Shown here: piece by piece, positions 1-7,970 of the stretch
Layout: the number at the start of each line of letters is the position of its first letter
Position numbering within the stretch: the stretch's first letter is position 1
DNA from: Methanogenium marinum
GTDB taxonomy: Archaea; Halobacteriota; Methanomicrobia; Methanomicrobiales; Methanomicrobiaceae
NCBI RefSeq assembly: GCF_028912405.1
Contig: NZ_JAKELO010000002.1
Span: 1,559,276 to 1,623,275, forward strand
Reading direction: 5' to 3'
DNA: 64,000 nt
Notes under the pieces: generated by a model
Seen by the model: only the letters and a program-made list of their open reading frames with translations
The model's database searches: none
Told to the model about the DNA's origin: nothing
Translations under genes and position numbers: made by a program

Positions 1-690
1 TTTGTACTAACCGCGGTTGCCTGGATTATGCGTTCTGAGAAGGATATTGGTGGATTTATTATTCCCGGTATCAATACGTATATGCCGTGGGTGCATGATT
101 CCACCATTGCAATCGCAGGGGCTCTCCTGCTCTTCCTGTTGCCGGTTGACCGGAAACAGGGCATATATACTATGAACTGGGAATGGGCAAAGAAAATCCC
201 CTGGGGTATTCTGATTCTCTTTGGTGGTGGAATTGCCCTTTCTAAGGCATTTATTGCCTCTGGGCTTGCTCAGGAAATAATCAACACGTTCACGATATTC
301 CATGGTCTCCCGATCGTAGTGGCAGTGGTTGCTGTGGCGGTTATCGTCTCCTTTTTGACCGAGGTGACATCAAACACTGCGATGGCATCGGTGATGATCC
401 CGATCATGGCTGTAACCTCCCTTTCGATGGGTATTCATCCGTGGATCCTGATGCTCACCGCAACCTTTGCTGCATCGATGGCATTTATGCTGCCGGTTGC
501 GACCCCGCCGAATGCGGTAGCCTATGGTTCGGGCTACATCACTATGCATGATATGATGCGCTCCGGGTGGGTGCTTAACTTCATTGGTATTGGTATTCTG
601 ACCGTGATGATGTTCACCATCATCACCTGGGCTCTTGGTATTGGTTCTGAGATCCCAACGTGGGCACTGGAACCAGTGCTTGGTCCCTGA
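1..690 (+). CDS. SLC13/DASS-family anion:sodium symporter, C-terminal part (5' end outside window)
   Basis: The reading frame is open from the first base, so the N-terminus lies upstream. About 229 residues remain, rich in hydrophobic helices. The segment around residues 120-170 reads TEVTSNTAMASVMIPI and later MLPVATPPNAVAYGSG. These are the paired hairpin/substrate signatures of the divalent anion:Na+ symporter family (SNT and PPNA motifs), which import sulfate, dicarboxylates or similar anions across the cytoplasmic membrane. The substrate cannot be read from this fragment; sulfate or a C4-dicarboxylate are both reasonable. The stop is followed by a T-rich stretch near 705-735 that could end transcription. 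The family call is secure, the substrate is not. Confidence 0.88.
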   Translation, partial: FVLTAVAWIMRSEKDIGGFIIPGINTYMPWVHDSTIAIAGALLLFLLPVDRKQGIYTMNWEWAKKIPWGILILFGGGIALSKAFIASGLAQEIINTFTIFHGLPIVVAVVAVAVIVSFLTEVTSNTAMASVMIPIMAVTSLSMGIHPWILMLTATFAASMAFMLPVATPPNAVAYGSGYITMHDMMRSGWVLNFIGIGILTVMMFTIITWALGIGSEIPTWALEPVLGP

Positions 691-799
691 AAAAGAGAGC
701 ATATATTTTCCTCTTTTTTTCTCTTTGCAGTTTTTTTCCCGGCATGAATCATATGCCGAAGGTAGTAACGTTATTGCCTTCCGGGTCAACGTTTTCAGT

Positions 800-1009
800 A
801 TGGCACGGGAACGCTTCATAAAATCGGATCTTGATGAGGGACTGGGCGTAGAAGGAAAGCGGGCTCATGATACAAAGGCCAGTGTTGATGAGGTGTCAGC
901 CAGCCCTCTCACATCTGAGGGACGGCCTGTCCCTGGTGAACGGGACCAGAACTCAAAGGAAAAGGCAAAAAAAGGAAAGTCATTTGATCGCCTCTCGATT
1001 AAAGAATGA
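800..1009 (+). CDS. Small hydrophilic protein of unknown function (69 aa), tentative
   Basis: An ATG at 800 opens a 69-residue reading frame beginning MARERFIKSDLDEG. It is very hydrophilic and lysine/glutamate-rich, with no membrane segment, cysteine motif or recognisable domain. The codons used resemble those of neighbouring genes, which is the main reason for listing it. No clear ribosome binding site precedes the ATG, and the frame is open further upstream, so the start is uncertain. It fills most of the gap between the transporter and the convergent OB-fold gene. I do not recognise the family; it could be a spurious frame. Confidence 0.4.
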   Translation: MARERFIKSDLDEGLGVEGKRAHDTKASVDEVSASPLTSEGRPVPGERDQNSKEKAKKGKSFDRLSIKE

Positions 1010-1045
1010 CATAACGCAAATATATTCTGGTAAAATGTGCCGGAT

Positions 1046-1414
1046 TCACTGAGGCTGGAGGATAACGTCTTCCGGGTGCTCAACGATTATCTCTTTTTTT
1101 TCGCGATACGTCTGAACTATGCCGATTACCCTGGCCGTTTCTCCTATGATATTTTCAGGTTCATCCAGAGCGCCACCTGGTACAAAGACGGATGTATTGT
1201 TTATGGTGAACATGAGGTGGCCTCCTGTTCGGGTATTGGCTGCTACTGTAACACTACCTGTGAGCACAGCAAGGGTTCCGTCCTCAAGTGTCTCTGAGAA
1301 TGGTATTGCAAATGGTTCTTCTCCTGCTGATTCAATCAGAAATGACATCACTGCCAGCAAAATGAGAACCCCTGTGATAAGGATGATGGCAGTCCGTTCC
1401 TGAGGATGGAGCAT
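1046..1414 (-). CDS. Membrane-anchored OB-fold protein (122 aa)
   Basis: The N-terminus has a short charged stretch followed by one hydrophobic helix (about residues 8-28), consistent with a signal anchor. The rest is a small beta-rich domain with the pattern of a tRNA_anti-like OB fold: LTGSVTVAANTRTGGHLMF, then NNTSVFVPGG, then GETARVIGIVQTYREKKEIIV. Such domains bind single-stranded nucleic acid or oligosaccharide. Here the domain would sit outside the membrane, which suggests an extracytoplasmic ligand. It is convergent with the small gene at 800-1009 and divergent from the large PEGA protein. The fold assignment is from pattern recognition; function is unknown. Confidence 0.7.
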   Translation of the reverse strand: MLHPQERTAIILITGVLILLAVMSFLIESAGEEPFAIPFSETLEDGTLAVLTGSVTVAANTRTGGHLMFTINNTSVFVPGGALDEPENIIGETARVIGIVQTYREKKEIIVEHPEDVILQPQ

Positions 1415-1576
1415 ATGTGTGAATGTTGCCGTCCTGCACCGTAAATGTGGCGGCAGATATGCGAAGGGGTGGGGGGATTATTTGATGGGTGTAAATCATG
1501 TTTAGTTAATATTGCTCTTAATAAATCATTAGTGTTTTAAACCCAGGAAGCAGACCTTTTCGAATCTGGTGTTATT

Positions 1577-4500
1577 GTGGTCATTCGTATCTGCCGTTCT
1601 GGTATTCTGCTTATATTGCTCCTCGGGCTTTTCATTCTCCCCGTTATGGCCACAGATACGGTTACCGTGGCGCGCTATGCCTCAGGAGACAGCGAGCCGG
1701 AATATGAGGAATCGTTCACCATTGTATGGATGGAAGAGAATCTCCCCGTAATGGGAGATGGCACTACTCATTATTATCTGCAGGGACCAGTTTTTGATGA
1801 ATCAGAAGACCCATGGAATCCAGATGAGGACATCAATTGTTATCCGAATAAAGACATGGGTGCTGTCAGGGGCACGGATGTGGCCGCACTCTGTGATCTC
1901 GCAGGCGGTGCACATAAGGGGGACGTGATTCTCATCCGTGCCGATGACGGGTTCAGGAAGTCCTTTCCCTACGCAAATGTGTATACACCACCAGCCCGGC
2001 AGGGCAGAATGGTTCTTGCCTGGGAAAAAGACGGTCAGAAGGCCGGTGCGGGATACTCTGACGGAATGCGGCTCCAGTTTTTTGCAGACACTTCGGTTAA
2101 TCTGGGGGGCAAGCATATTTTTGGCAACAGTGATATGCGGGCTGCTCTCCCGGAGGAATACTGGCACTTTTTCCAGGAGGGTCTGCCCGCCAGCACCGGA
2201 TTGTCTGTACAGTCTGTTTCACGCATCGAAATATATGAATCAAGCGGTGGACAACCCCCGGAGGTTCCGTCCGGTGATAATGATGGAGGAGTAGATGTCT
2301 GGGCGCCTGCACTTGGTACACTGACTGTTCTCTCTGCACCGGTGGATGCCGCAGTGGTGATTGACGGTGCGGTAAGTGAGTATCTGACCAATGTATCCAT
2401 CCCGGAAATGCCGGTGGGATATTATGGAGTCACGGTGCAGCGGGAGGGATATGAGACTCCGGATAAGGAATGGGTCTGGGTGGCAGACGGTTCCAATGCC
2501 ACGGTTTCCTTTGCACTTACCGGGATCACCGCCCCATGCACAGTGGTTTCTCATCCGGCGGGTGCTACTGTCGCTGTGGACGGAACATATAGTGGGGCAG
2601 CAGACACTGACCCTCTGTTTCTCATTACCGGAAATCATACCCTCACCCTCACCATGGATGGGTATGTGCTACTGGAAATACCGGTACACATCACGAAAGA
2701 CGGGGAGAACCGTGTGGAAGGTGTGCTTGTTCCCCTTTGCAGTGGCATAGATAACCCTCTCCTCACCGCCGGGCCACATGGCACTCTCCCTGGATCTTTT
2801 CTGGTGGCTACGGCACCTGGATACCCCGGTTTTATTGCCGGGGGTGAATCGATACCGGTGATTCTGCCTGACATAAGTGGGGAAGAGATCACGTCATATC
2901 TCCTTTTTTCCCATGGCTATGACACGGCATCGGGTCTTCCTGCTGAACCACAACCTGTGATTACGTCCGGGGATGTACGACTGATTCCCCGGCATATTGC
3001 AAATTCCCTCGCTCCCGCAGGCACGGTTGATCAGATCTGTTCTCTTTTCCCCTCCGCATCAAAAGCCCTCACACTTGGTGGCGCTGGAGGGGCAGAGGAT
3101 GTATTCTCTCTATTGGGTGTCGTATCCCTGTGTGCTCTTCCCGGTCCTGATACATTTTCATATGCGGTGTATGAAGGATGCGTCCCGGCGGAAGGAGATA
3201 TTTGTATCGTTCCCGCAGATACTCTGCCGGAAAACGGGACAAAAACTCTCAATCTGATCTGCACCGGGGCAGGAGCAGATGGGCCGTCTGTCTCAGTGAA
3301 CGGGTTTCCACTGAAAGGTGAATATTTTGCTCCTGTTCCGGGTCTTGTGCATATCAGGGTGCCCCTGCCGCCCGGTGGTGGTGCATATAGAGTTGCCGCA
3401 ACTGATGCTCCTCCCGGATGTATAGTCAGGGTTGTGGTGGCGACTGCAACAACGGAGGCCGACGCTGTTTCTGGTGGAGCAGAAACAGAAAACGGGGAAG
3501 AAAGAGAATGCGGTGCAGATATTCCTGTTGATGATAATGGGTTTTTTGCAGGCATTTTCAGGTTTTTGTCCTCACTCTTCTCTTCTCCTTCAGATGGGGA
3601 ATGTACTGGTGAAAAAAATATATATCCGCCTGTTGACGTCCCTCTGTCGGATGTGACGCCGACACCGGTTTCTGCAGTTCCTGCCCCTGATCTGAATCCT
3701 ACGTACGCAGCACCCGCGGGGTCTGCAGAAGATGGCAGAACTGATTCTCCTACGGGAGGGATACTGGTGAAATCTGTGCCATCGGGTGCGTGGATAAGTC
3801 TGGATGGTAAATCGACCGGGAAAAAGACCCCTTCCCTCTTTGCCGGTCTCAAAGAAGGAACACATCGTATTAGTGTTTCATCGGCCCTCACCGGTGATTC
3901 ACAGTCCAATACGGCATGGGTCTATCCGGGGGCGCTTATTCCTGCAACCTTTGACTTCTCCAGCAGTCTCCCGGAGGCGTCCGTACAGGTGGAGAGTGCA
4001 ACAGATGAACCGATGATTTTTACGGTGAACGGAAACCTGCCGGAGCAGACAACGCCTGCAGTGGTGACCATCACAGATACCGATTCATTCGTTGCAGTCC
4101 ACTCAGATGATGGATATCAGACGTATCCTTTGGATTACCGGCGTGAGGGCGGTGCATTATCACTTTCCCTGGCCAAACCCGGACCCTGCACGGTCTCTGT
4201 TACATCCGAACCGGCAGGTGCTGAGATCTTTGTGGATGGCAAAAGAACAGGTGAAACTACTCCATCTGAAATATCCGGTCTCTCCGCAGGTCGTCACCTG
4301 ATAGCCTGTTCCCTGGTGGGATATAACCCGGATGCACAGGTAATGGTGGTGAATAATCTTCCCGGAACCCTGGATGCAGAGGCTGGATTTACTCTCGAAC
4401 CGTATTCAAACGGAGACCTCCTTGTGACATCAAAACCTGCGGGTGCAAAAATATACCTCTATGGCCACTACACCGGTTTGGTAACGCCTGCAACGATTCA

Positions 4501-4621
4501 CGGCCTTCCGATTGGTACCTATGAAATTGGTCTTTCTTTGGACGATGAAACTACTGTCCAGGGAGTGACTGTCCTTCCGGAAACTGCGGTGACGTATGAA
4601 TTCCGGTTAGGAGATGAATAA
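1577..4621 (+). CDS. Large secreted protein: SUOX-like domain followed by several PEGA repeats (1014 aa)
   Basis: The start is a GTG at 1577 with a GGTG ribosome binding site five bases upstream. A signal peptide (residues 1-25) ends near ALA-like VMATD. Residues about 30-220 form a domain shared with the next two genes and resembling the sulfite-oxidase/molybdopterin-binding fold (VMGDGTTHYYLQGPVF, then ALCDLAGGAHKGDVILI). PEGA surface repeats follow at about 240-310 and 315-385. An uncharacterised beta-rich middle comes next, then a low-complexity Thr/Pro/Ser linker near 680-720, and three or four more PEGA or PEGA-like repeats to the end, seen as S-x-P-x-G-A-x-I/V-x-x-D-G. No C-terminal anchor is visible. 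PEGA domains are typical of archaeal surface proteins. Ligand and partners are unknown. The SUOX-like call is inference from pattern. Confidence 0.8.
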   Translation: MVIRICRSGILLILLLGLFILPVMATDTVTVARYASGDSEPEYEESFTIVWMEENLPVMGDGTTHYYLQGPVFDESEDPWNPDEDINCYPNKDMGAVRGTDVAALCDLAGGAHKGDVILIRADDGFRKSFPYANVYTPPARQGRMVLAWEKDGQKAGAGYSDGMRLQFFADTSVNLGGKHIFGNSDMRAALPEEYWHFFQEGLPASTGLSVQSVSRIEIYESSGGQPPEVPSGDNDGGVDVWAPALGTLTVLSAPVDAAVVIDGAVSEYLTNVSIPEMPVGYYGVTVQREGYETPDKEWVWVADGSNATVSFALTGITAPCTVVSHPAGATVAVDGTYSGAADTDPLFLITGNHTLTLTMDGYVLLEIPVHITKDGENRVEGVLVPLCSGIDNPLLTAGPHGTLPGSFLVATAPGYPGFIAGGESIPVILPDISGEEITSYLLFSHGYDTASGLPAEPQPVITSGDVRLIPRHIANSLAPAGTVDQICSLFPSASKALTLGGAGGAEDVFSLLGVVSLCALPGPDTFSYAVYEGCVPAEGDICIVPADTLPENGTKTLNLICTGAGADGPSVSVNGFPLKGEYFAPVPGLVHIRVPLPPGGGAYRVAATDAPPGCIVRVVVATATTEADAVSGGAETENGEERECGADIPVDDNGFFAGIFRFLSSLFSSPSDGECTGEKNIYPPVDVPLSDVTPTPVSAVPAPDLNPTYAAPAGSAEDGRTDSPTGGILVKSVPSGAWISLDGKSTGKKTPSLFAGLKEGTHRISVSSALTGDSQSNTAWVYPGALIPATFDFSSSLPEASVQVESATDEPMIFTVNGNLPEQTTPAVVTITDTDSFVAVHSDDGYQTYPLDYRREGGALSLSLAKPGPCTVSVTSEPAGAEIFVDGKRTGETTPSEISGLSAGRHLIACSLVGYNPDAQVMVVNNLPGTLDAEAGFTLEPYSNGDLLVTSKPAGAKIYLYGHYTGLVTPATIHGLPIGTYEIGLSLDDETTVQGVTVLPETAVTYEFRLGDE

Positions 4622-4638
4622 AAAGAGATGCAAAAAGC

Positions 4639-5541
4639 ATGAAAATGAGTATGATTTCAATGAATTCTGGAAATATTCGTCCTTCAGGACGCACGACTTT
4701 CTGCCGCATCACAGTGGCAGTAATTATAGCAGCACTCCTCCTCTGTGCAGGGGCTGCTGCAGGACCGACGACAAACATTACCGTGACAAAAATTGCAGCA
4801 GGCACTGGTGACATCATTGCTGAGAAGACGGTGGATTATCTCTGGATGCAGGAGAATCTGCCGGTGCAGGGTGATGGTGTCACCCACTACTACCACCAGG
4901 GTCCGGTATTCTCTAAAGACAAAGATGTGGCCTGGGATCATAATGAAACAAAAAACTACAAGGATCATGGTGCAGTGATGGGAACTGATGTGGCTGACCT
5001 CTGCAGTCTGGTTGGCGGTGCTGAACCAGGAGATGAGATCATGATTCGGTCTTCCGACGGGTATCATGTGGAATTCCCGTATGAGAATGTCTGCACTCCC
5101 GATTCCCGTCAGGGGCCGATAGTTGTCACTTGGTATAATGGCGATGACGCGGTGAGCGGGGAACGTGCCGGTGTTGGTTATACTCCTGAGGATTACTACA
5201 GTGGTATGCGCCTTGTCTTCTTTGCAGACGACTCCACCAATGTGGATGGGAAACATGTCTATGGAAACTGGGATATGCATGAGACAATGCCTGGGTCAGC
5301 GCAGCATTTCTTTGAACTGATGCCATCAACCAATGGTTTCACCGCAAAGTGGATAGATGAAGTGCGAATCTATGAGGACGGCTTTACCGGCGATACTTCA
5401 GCACCGGTTAAATCTCTGCAGGCTGAAGCTACCGAAACCGGTGCTGCTGCAGTGCCGGACACAACCCCGACGCCTGCTCCTTTGGTGCTTATCGCTGCAG
5501 GATTTGCCCTTGCCCTTGTGCCGCTGCGCCGGAGGATCTGA
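4639..5541 (+). CDS. Secreted SUOX-like domain protein with C-terminal membrane anchor (300 aa)
   Basis: A tandem paralogue of the N-terminal domain of the preceding gene. Aligned blocks are WMQENLPVQGDGVTHYYHQG, GAVMGTDVADLCSLVGGAEP, and GMRLVFFADDSTNVDGKHVYG. It has a signal peptide (hydrophobic core about residues 25-41), a single extracytoplasmic domain, a Pro/Thr-rich spacer (TPTPAP), one C-terminal helix and a closing RRR. That is a tripartite anchor like archaeal surface proteins processed by archaeosortases, though the canonical PGF motif is absent. It lies 17 bases after the previous gene and its stop overlaps the next ATG (ATGA), so the three genes look like one operon. Several in-frame ATGs occur in the first eight codons; the first is used here. 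Cofactor binding is unproven. Confidence 0.8.
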   Translation: MKMSMISMNSGNIRPSGRTTFCRITVAVIIAALLLCAGAAAGPTTNITVTKIAAGTGDIIAEKTVDYLWMQENLPVQGDGVTHYYHQGPVFSKDKDVAWDHNETKNYKDHGAVMGTDVADLCSLVGGAEPGDEIMIRSSDGYHVEFPYENVCTPDSRQGPIVVTWYNGDDAVSGERAGVGYTPEDYYSGMRLVFFADDSTNVDGKHVYGNWDMHETMPGSAQHFFELMPSTNGFTAKWIDEVRIYEDGFTGDTSAPVKSLQAEATETGAAAVPDTTPTPAPLVLIAAGFALALVPLRRRI

Positions 5542-6113
5542 TGAAACGGTTCATTCCGATTCTTTGTCTCTGTCTTCTTGCAACCGCCTGTATCTGTGGA
5601 TGCACCGGTAATGCTGACCCGGTGGTAACAGATCCGTCTGCAACTGACATCCTGCCGGGGAATCTCACGATAAAAAACGGTGATCTTGAGGTTGTTCTGG
5701 ACGGGGATATGATCAGGGACCTGCCGGCATTTGTTGGGTATGGTTATGCCGTCTCCACTGTCGGGATCAAATACGGTCCCTATGGTGTGAAAGGGGTGCG
5801 TCTCACAGATCTCATCGCTGTTGTAGGTGAATTTGGGCTGGAGAACCAGGTCTGGGTTTCGGCCCCTGATGGGTATCTCTGGGTATTTGACTATGACCAG
5901 GCACTGGGTGAGGGATTCATCACTTTTGATGCAAATCTCAAAGAAGTGCCCGCACCGCCACTGACTATCATCATCATGTATGAACAGGATGGGATGCCCC
6001 TCACCAATGAGGACGGAGGTCCATTCCGGATGGTGGTGGCAACTGATACTCCTGATGTTATAACCGAAGGAAGTTCCTGGGTGAAGTGGGTTGATACCAT
6101 TGAAATCAAGTAA
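5541..6113 (+). CDS. SUOX-fold (molybdopterin-binding-like) lipoprotein (190 aa)
   Basis: The ATG at 5541 overlaps the previous stop. Residues 1-20 form a lipoprotein signal with a lipobox ending ICGC, so the mature protein would be tethered by a lipid. The body has the small sulfite-oxidase/Mo-pterin fold seen in many euryarchaeal secreted proteins (KYGPYGVKGVRLTDLI, VWVSAPDGYLWVF, GGPFRMVVATDTP). The conserved cofactor-ligating Cys of true sulfite oxidases is not apparent, so it may bind no pterin. The next gene, an orphan tungstate-binding protein, starts inside its last codons, and this coupling ties the two together. Lipid anchoring and fold are well supported; the role is inference. Confidence 0.78.
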   Translation: MKRFIPILCLCLLATACICGCTGNADPVVTDPSATDILPGNLTIKNGDLEVVLDGDMIRDLPAFVGYGYAVSTVGIKYGPYGVKGVRLTDLIAVVGEFGLENQVWVSAPDGYLWVFDYDQALGEGFITFDANLKEVPAPPLTIIIMYEQDGMPLTNEDGGPFRMVVATDTPDVITEGSSWVKWVDTIEIK

Positions 6114-7122
6114 TTCCAAAACTTCTTTCTTTCTTTTTTTGGCTATCTGTATTGTTGTAGTCACTCTGATAACTGCGGCCGGATGTAGTGACACAACCGG
6201 GAAAACGGTCATTAATGTGGTTCCGGCAGGTAGTCTCTTAGGCCCGATGGAGACGATGGAGGCTGAGTACGAAGCCCTGCACCCGGAGATTGATATCCGG
6301 AGTGAAGGACATGGCAGTATCCAGTGTATACGACAGGTAACTGACCTGCACCGTGACTTTGATGTGGTCATTGTTGCAGATGAATCTCTTATTCCTGATA
6401 TGATGTATGTCCCCCGTGAGGATGGAAACGGCACCTATGCCACGTCATACACTCCTCTCGCCCGCAATGAAATGGTCATTGCCTATACCAACCTGAGTCA
6501 GTATGCAGATGAGTTCACAAAGGAAAACTGGATGGAAATTCTCCGCCGCCCCGATGTGCGGACCGGTATCTCAAACCCGATGCTTGACGCATCTGGTTAC
6601 CGTGGTCTGATGGTGCTGCTCTTAGCAGAAAATTACTATGATACAGAAGGTCTCTTTGACACAATCATCTCCCGCAATCTTGCACAGGAACCTGTTGTGG
6701 TGCGGAATGGCACAACAGCAAAGGTCATCCTCCCGGAGATGATGAAGACGTCAGGGCCGGGGCTTGTCATCCGTGATGGCAGTGTGTATCTGCTCTCCCT
6801 TCTGGAGGCGGGAGGGATTGATTATGCCTTTGAATACAGAAGTGTAGCAGAAGAACACGGATTACGGTACATCTCCCTCCCGCCGGAAATTGATCTTAGT
6901 ACACCAGTCTATGCTGATCAGTACGATGATGTCAGTGTAACCCTCGGATACCAGCGGTTCAGTTCAATCGGGAGTGAAAGGACGGGACGACCCATTGTAT
7001 ACGGCATTACCGTGCCGACAACAGCCACCCATCCGGAAGAGGGAGAACAGTTTGCACAGTTTGTTCTTCAGTCGATGGAAGCCGGATATGATGCCTGGCC
7101 GCGGCCGTATTCTGAAACATAG
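6091..7122 (+). CDS. WtpA-like tungstate/molybdate-binding lipoprotein, orphan copy (343 aa)
   Basis: A TTG start at 6091 is preceded by GGGTGAAG with about six bases spacing, inside the end of the upstream lipoprotein gene (23-base overlap). A second TTG at 6100 is possible but spaced less well. The signal peptide ends at AAGC, a lipobox. The body matches the extracellular oxyanion-binding protein family WtpA/ModA: PAGSLLGPMETMEAEYE, DESLIPDMM, LDASGYRGLMVL, YAFEYRSVAEEHGLRYI, PIVYGITVP. No permease or ATPase gene is next to it; the full wtpABC set lies at 59.9-62.9 kb. It may feed that transporter or act as a sensor for the SUOX-like operon. Family call firm, role inferred. Confidence 0.85.
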   Translation: MIPLKSSNSKTSFFLFLAICIVVVTLITAAGCSDTTGKTVINVVPAGSLLGPMETMEAEYEALHPEIDIRSEGHGSIQCIRQVTDLHRDFDVVIVADESLIPDMMYVPREDGNGTYATSYTPLARNEMVIAYTNLSQYADEFTKENWMEILRRPDVRTGISNPMLDASGYRGLMVLLLAENYYDTEGLFDTIISRNLAQEPVVVRNGTTAKVILPEMMKTSGPGLVIRDGSVYLLSLLEAGGIDYAFEYRSVAEEHGLRYISLPPEIDLSTPVYADQYDDVSVTLGYQRFSSIGSERTGRPIVYGITVPTTATHPEEGEQFAQFVLQSMEAGYDAWPRPYSET

Positions 7123-7304
7123 TGTTCAATCCAAATCCGGATTTTCTTTTTTTATATTTCGGGGATATTCCTGCCGATGGTCTCCGGCATGTGTTGTATT
7201 TTCGTTCTGTACTGTTTTTATCTGACAGCGTCTTTGGGAGTCATATCTGAACAGATTTATTCATCCCGGTTGTGCTGCGGGCACAGGAAAAAAATAGAGA
7301 GGGA

Positions 7305-7931
7305 TCAGAGAGCGTTTAAGTCCATCACTGTTTTGATGGTACCCGGGACTTTCCGGGTAATGGTACTGGGCCCCCCTTTCCCGTTCTGAATCTGAATGGA
7401 GAATTCTGTCCCCGGGGACAGACCTTCTGCGGGGTAGACGAGAATGGTGAATATTTCCCCTGGCTCGATGATAAGATCGTTATCCGCCTGCTCCCCTGCA
7501 TTGACGTGGCTTCGTGATGCAACCGTCCAGTTTGGGCGTTCCAGCGGCATGTTTCCGGAATACCGGAGCCCTTCAATGTGCCCTTCAGTAGATATTCTGA
7601 TGTCTGCGGTTTCCATGTTGATTCCTCCCGTCTCCCCCCCCATCAGACGCAGGGGGAGCGATACTGCTCCCATTTTTTCCGGATGGGTGGGGCCTTCAGC
7701 AACCGTGACGCCTTCATACGGGCCGCCATTGTCAGCAAACCCGTAGATGTCCCCTTTTGGTACGAGTTTGTCAGCGGATGATTCTATGAAGTTCGGAATG
7801 ATACCTCCATCGTGGTTAGAGGTCAGGGGGGATCCAAGCAGGTAATGGACTACGATCAAAAGACCGATGATGGCAATGATGCCAATGACAATATCTGCAC
7901 CGGTGACGGCATCTTCACGGGAGGGATTCAT
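7305..7931 (-). CDS. Archaellin-like protein with class III signal peptide (208 aa)
   Basis: Beginning at the ATG at 7931, the product starts with an 11-residue leader MNPSREDAVTG, then a long hydrophobic helix (ADIVIGIIAIIGLLIVVHYL). This is the class III layout cleaved by the prepilin peptidase before the helix, as in archaellins and archaeal pilins. The beta-rich rest ends with LSPGTEFSIQIQNGKGGPST, the pattern closing the C-terminal domain of archaellins. An upstream ATG at 7967 would lengthen the leader by 12 residues. No archaellum motor genes (flaHIJ) are nearby, so this may be a minor or specialised filament subunit. It sits just downstream of the secreted phospholipase D-like gene on the same strand, probably in one transcript. 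Confidence 0.72.
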   Translation of the reverse strand: MNPSREDAVTGADIVIGIIAIIGLLIVVHYLLGSPLTSNHDGGIIPNFIESSADKLVPKGDIYGFADNGGPYEGVTVAEGPTHPEKMGAVSLPLRLMGGETGGINMETADIRISTEGHIEGLRYSGNMPLERPNWTVASRSHVNAGEQADNDLIIEPGEIFTILVYPAEGLSPGTEFSIQIQNGKGGPSTITRKVPGTIKTVMDLNAL

Positions 7932-7970
7932 AATATCTCTTCTGTAGTCTTCTGGTGTTAAAACCATGTC

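Noticed and set aside
3031-3909. Long minus-strand frame of 292 codons opposite the PEGA protein
   Set aside because: It is the shadow of the plus-strand gene, which has a signal peptide and recognisable repeats; the reverse frame has low-complexity Pro/Ser/Ala runs and no start signal.
5370-6434. Minus-strand frame of 354 codons opposite two lipoprotein genes
   Set aside because: Composition is irregular, and it covers the lipobox-bearing genes on the other strand, which are clearly coding.
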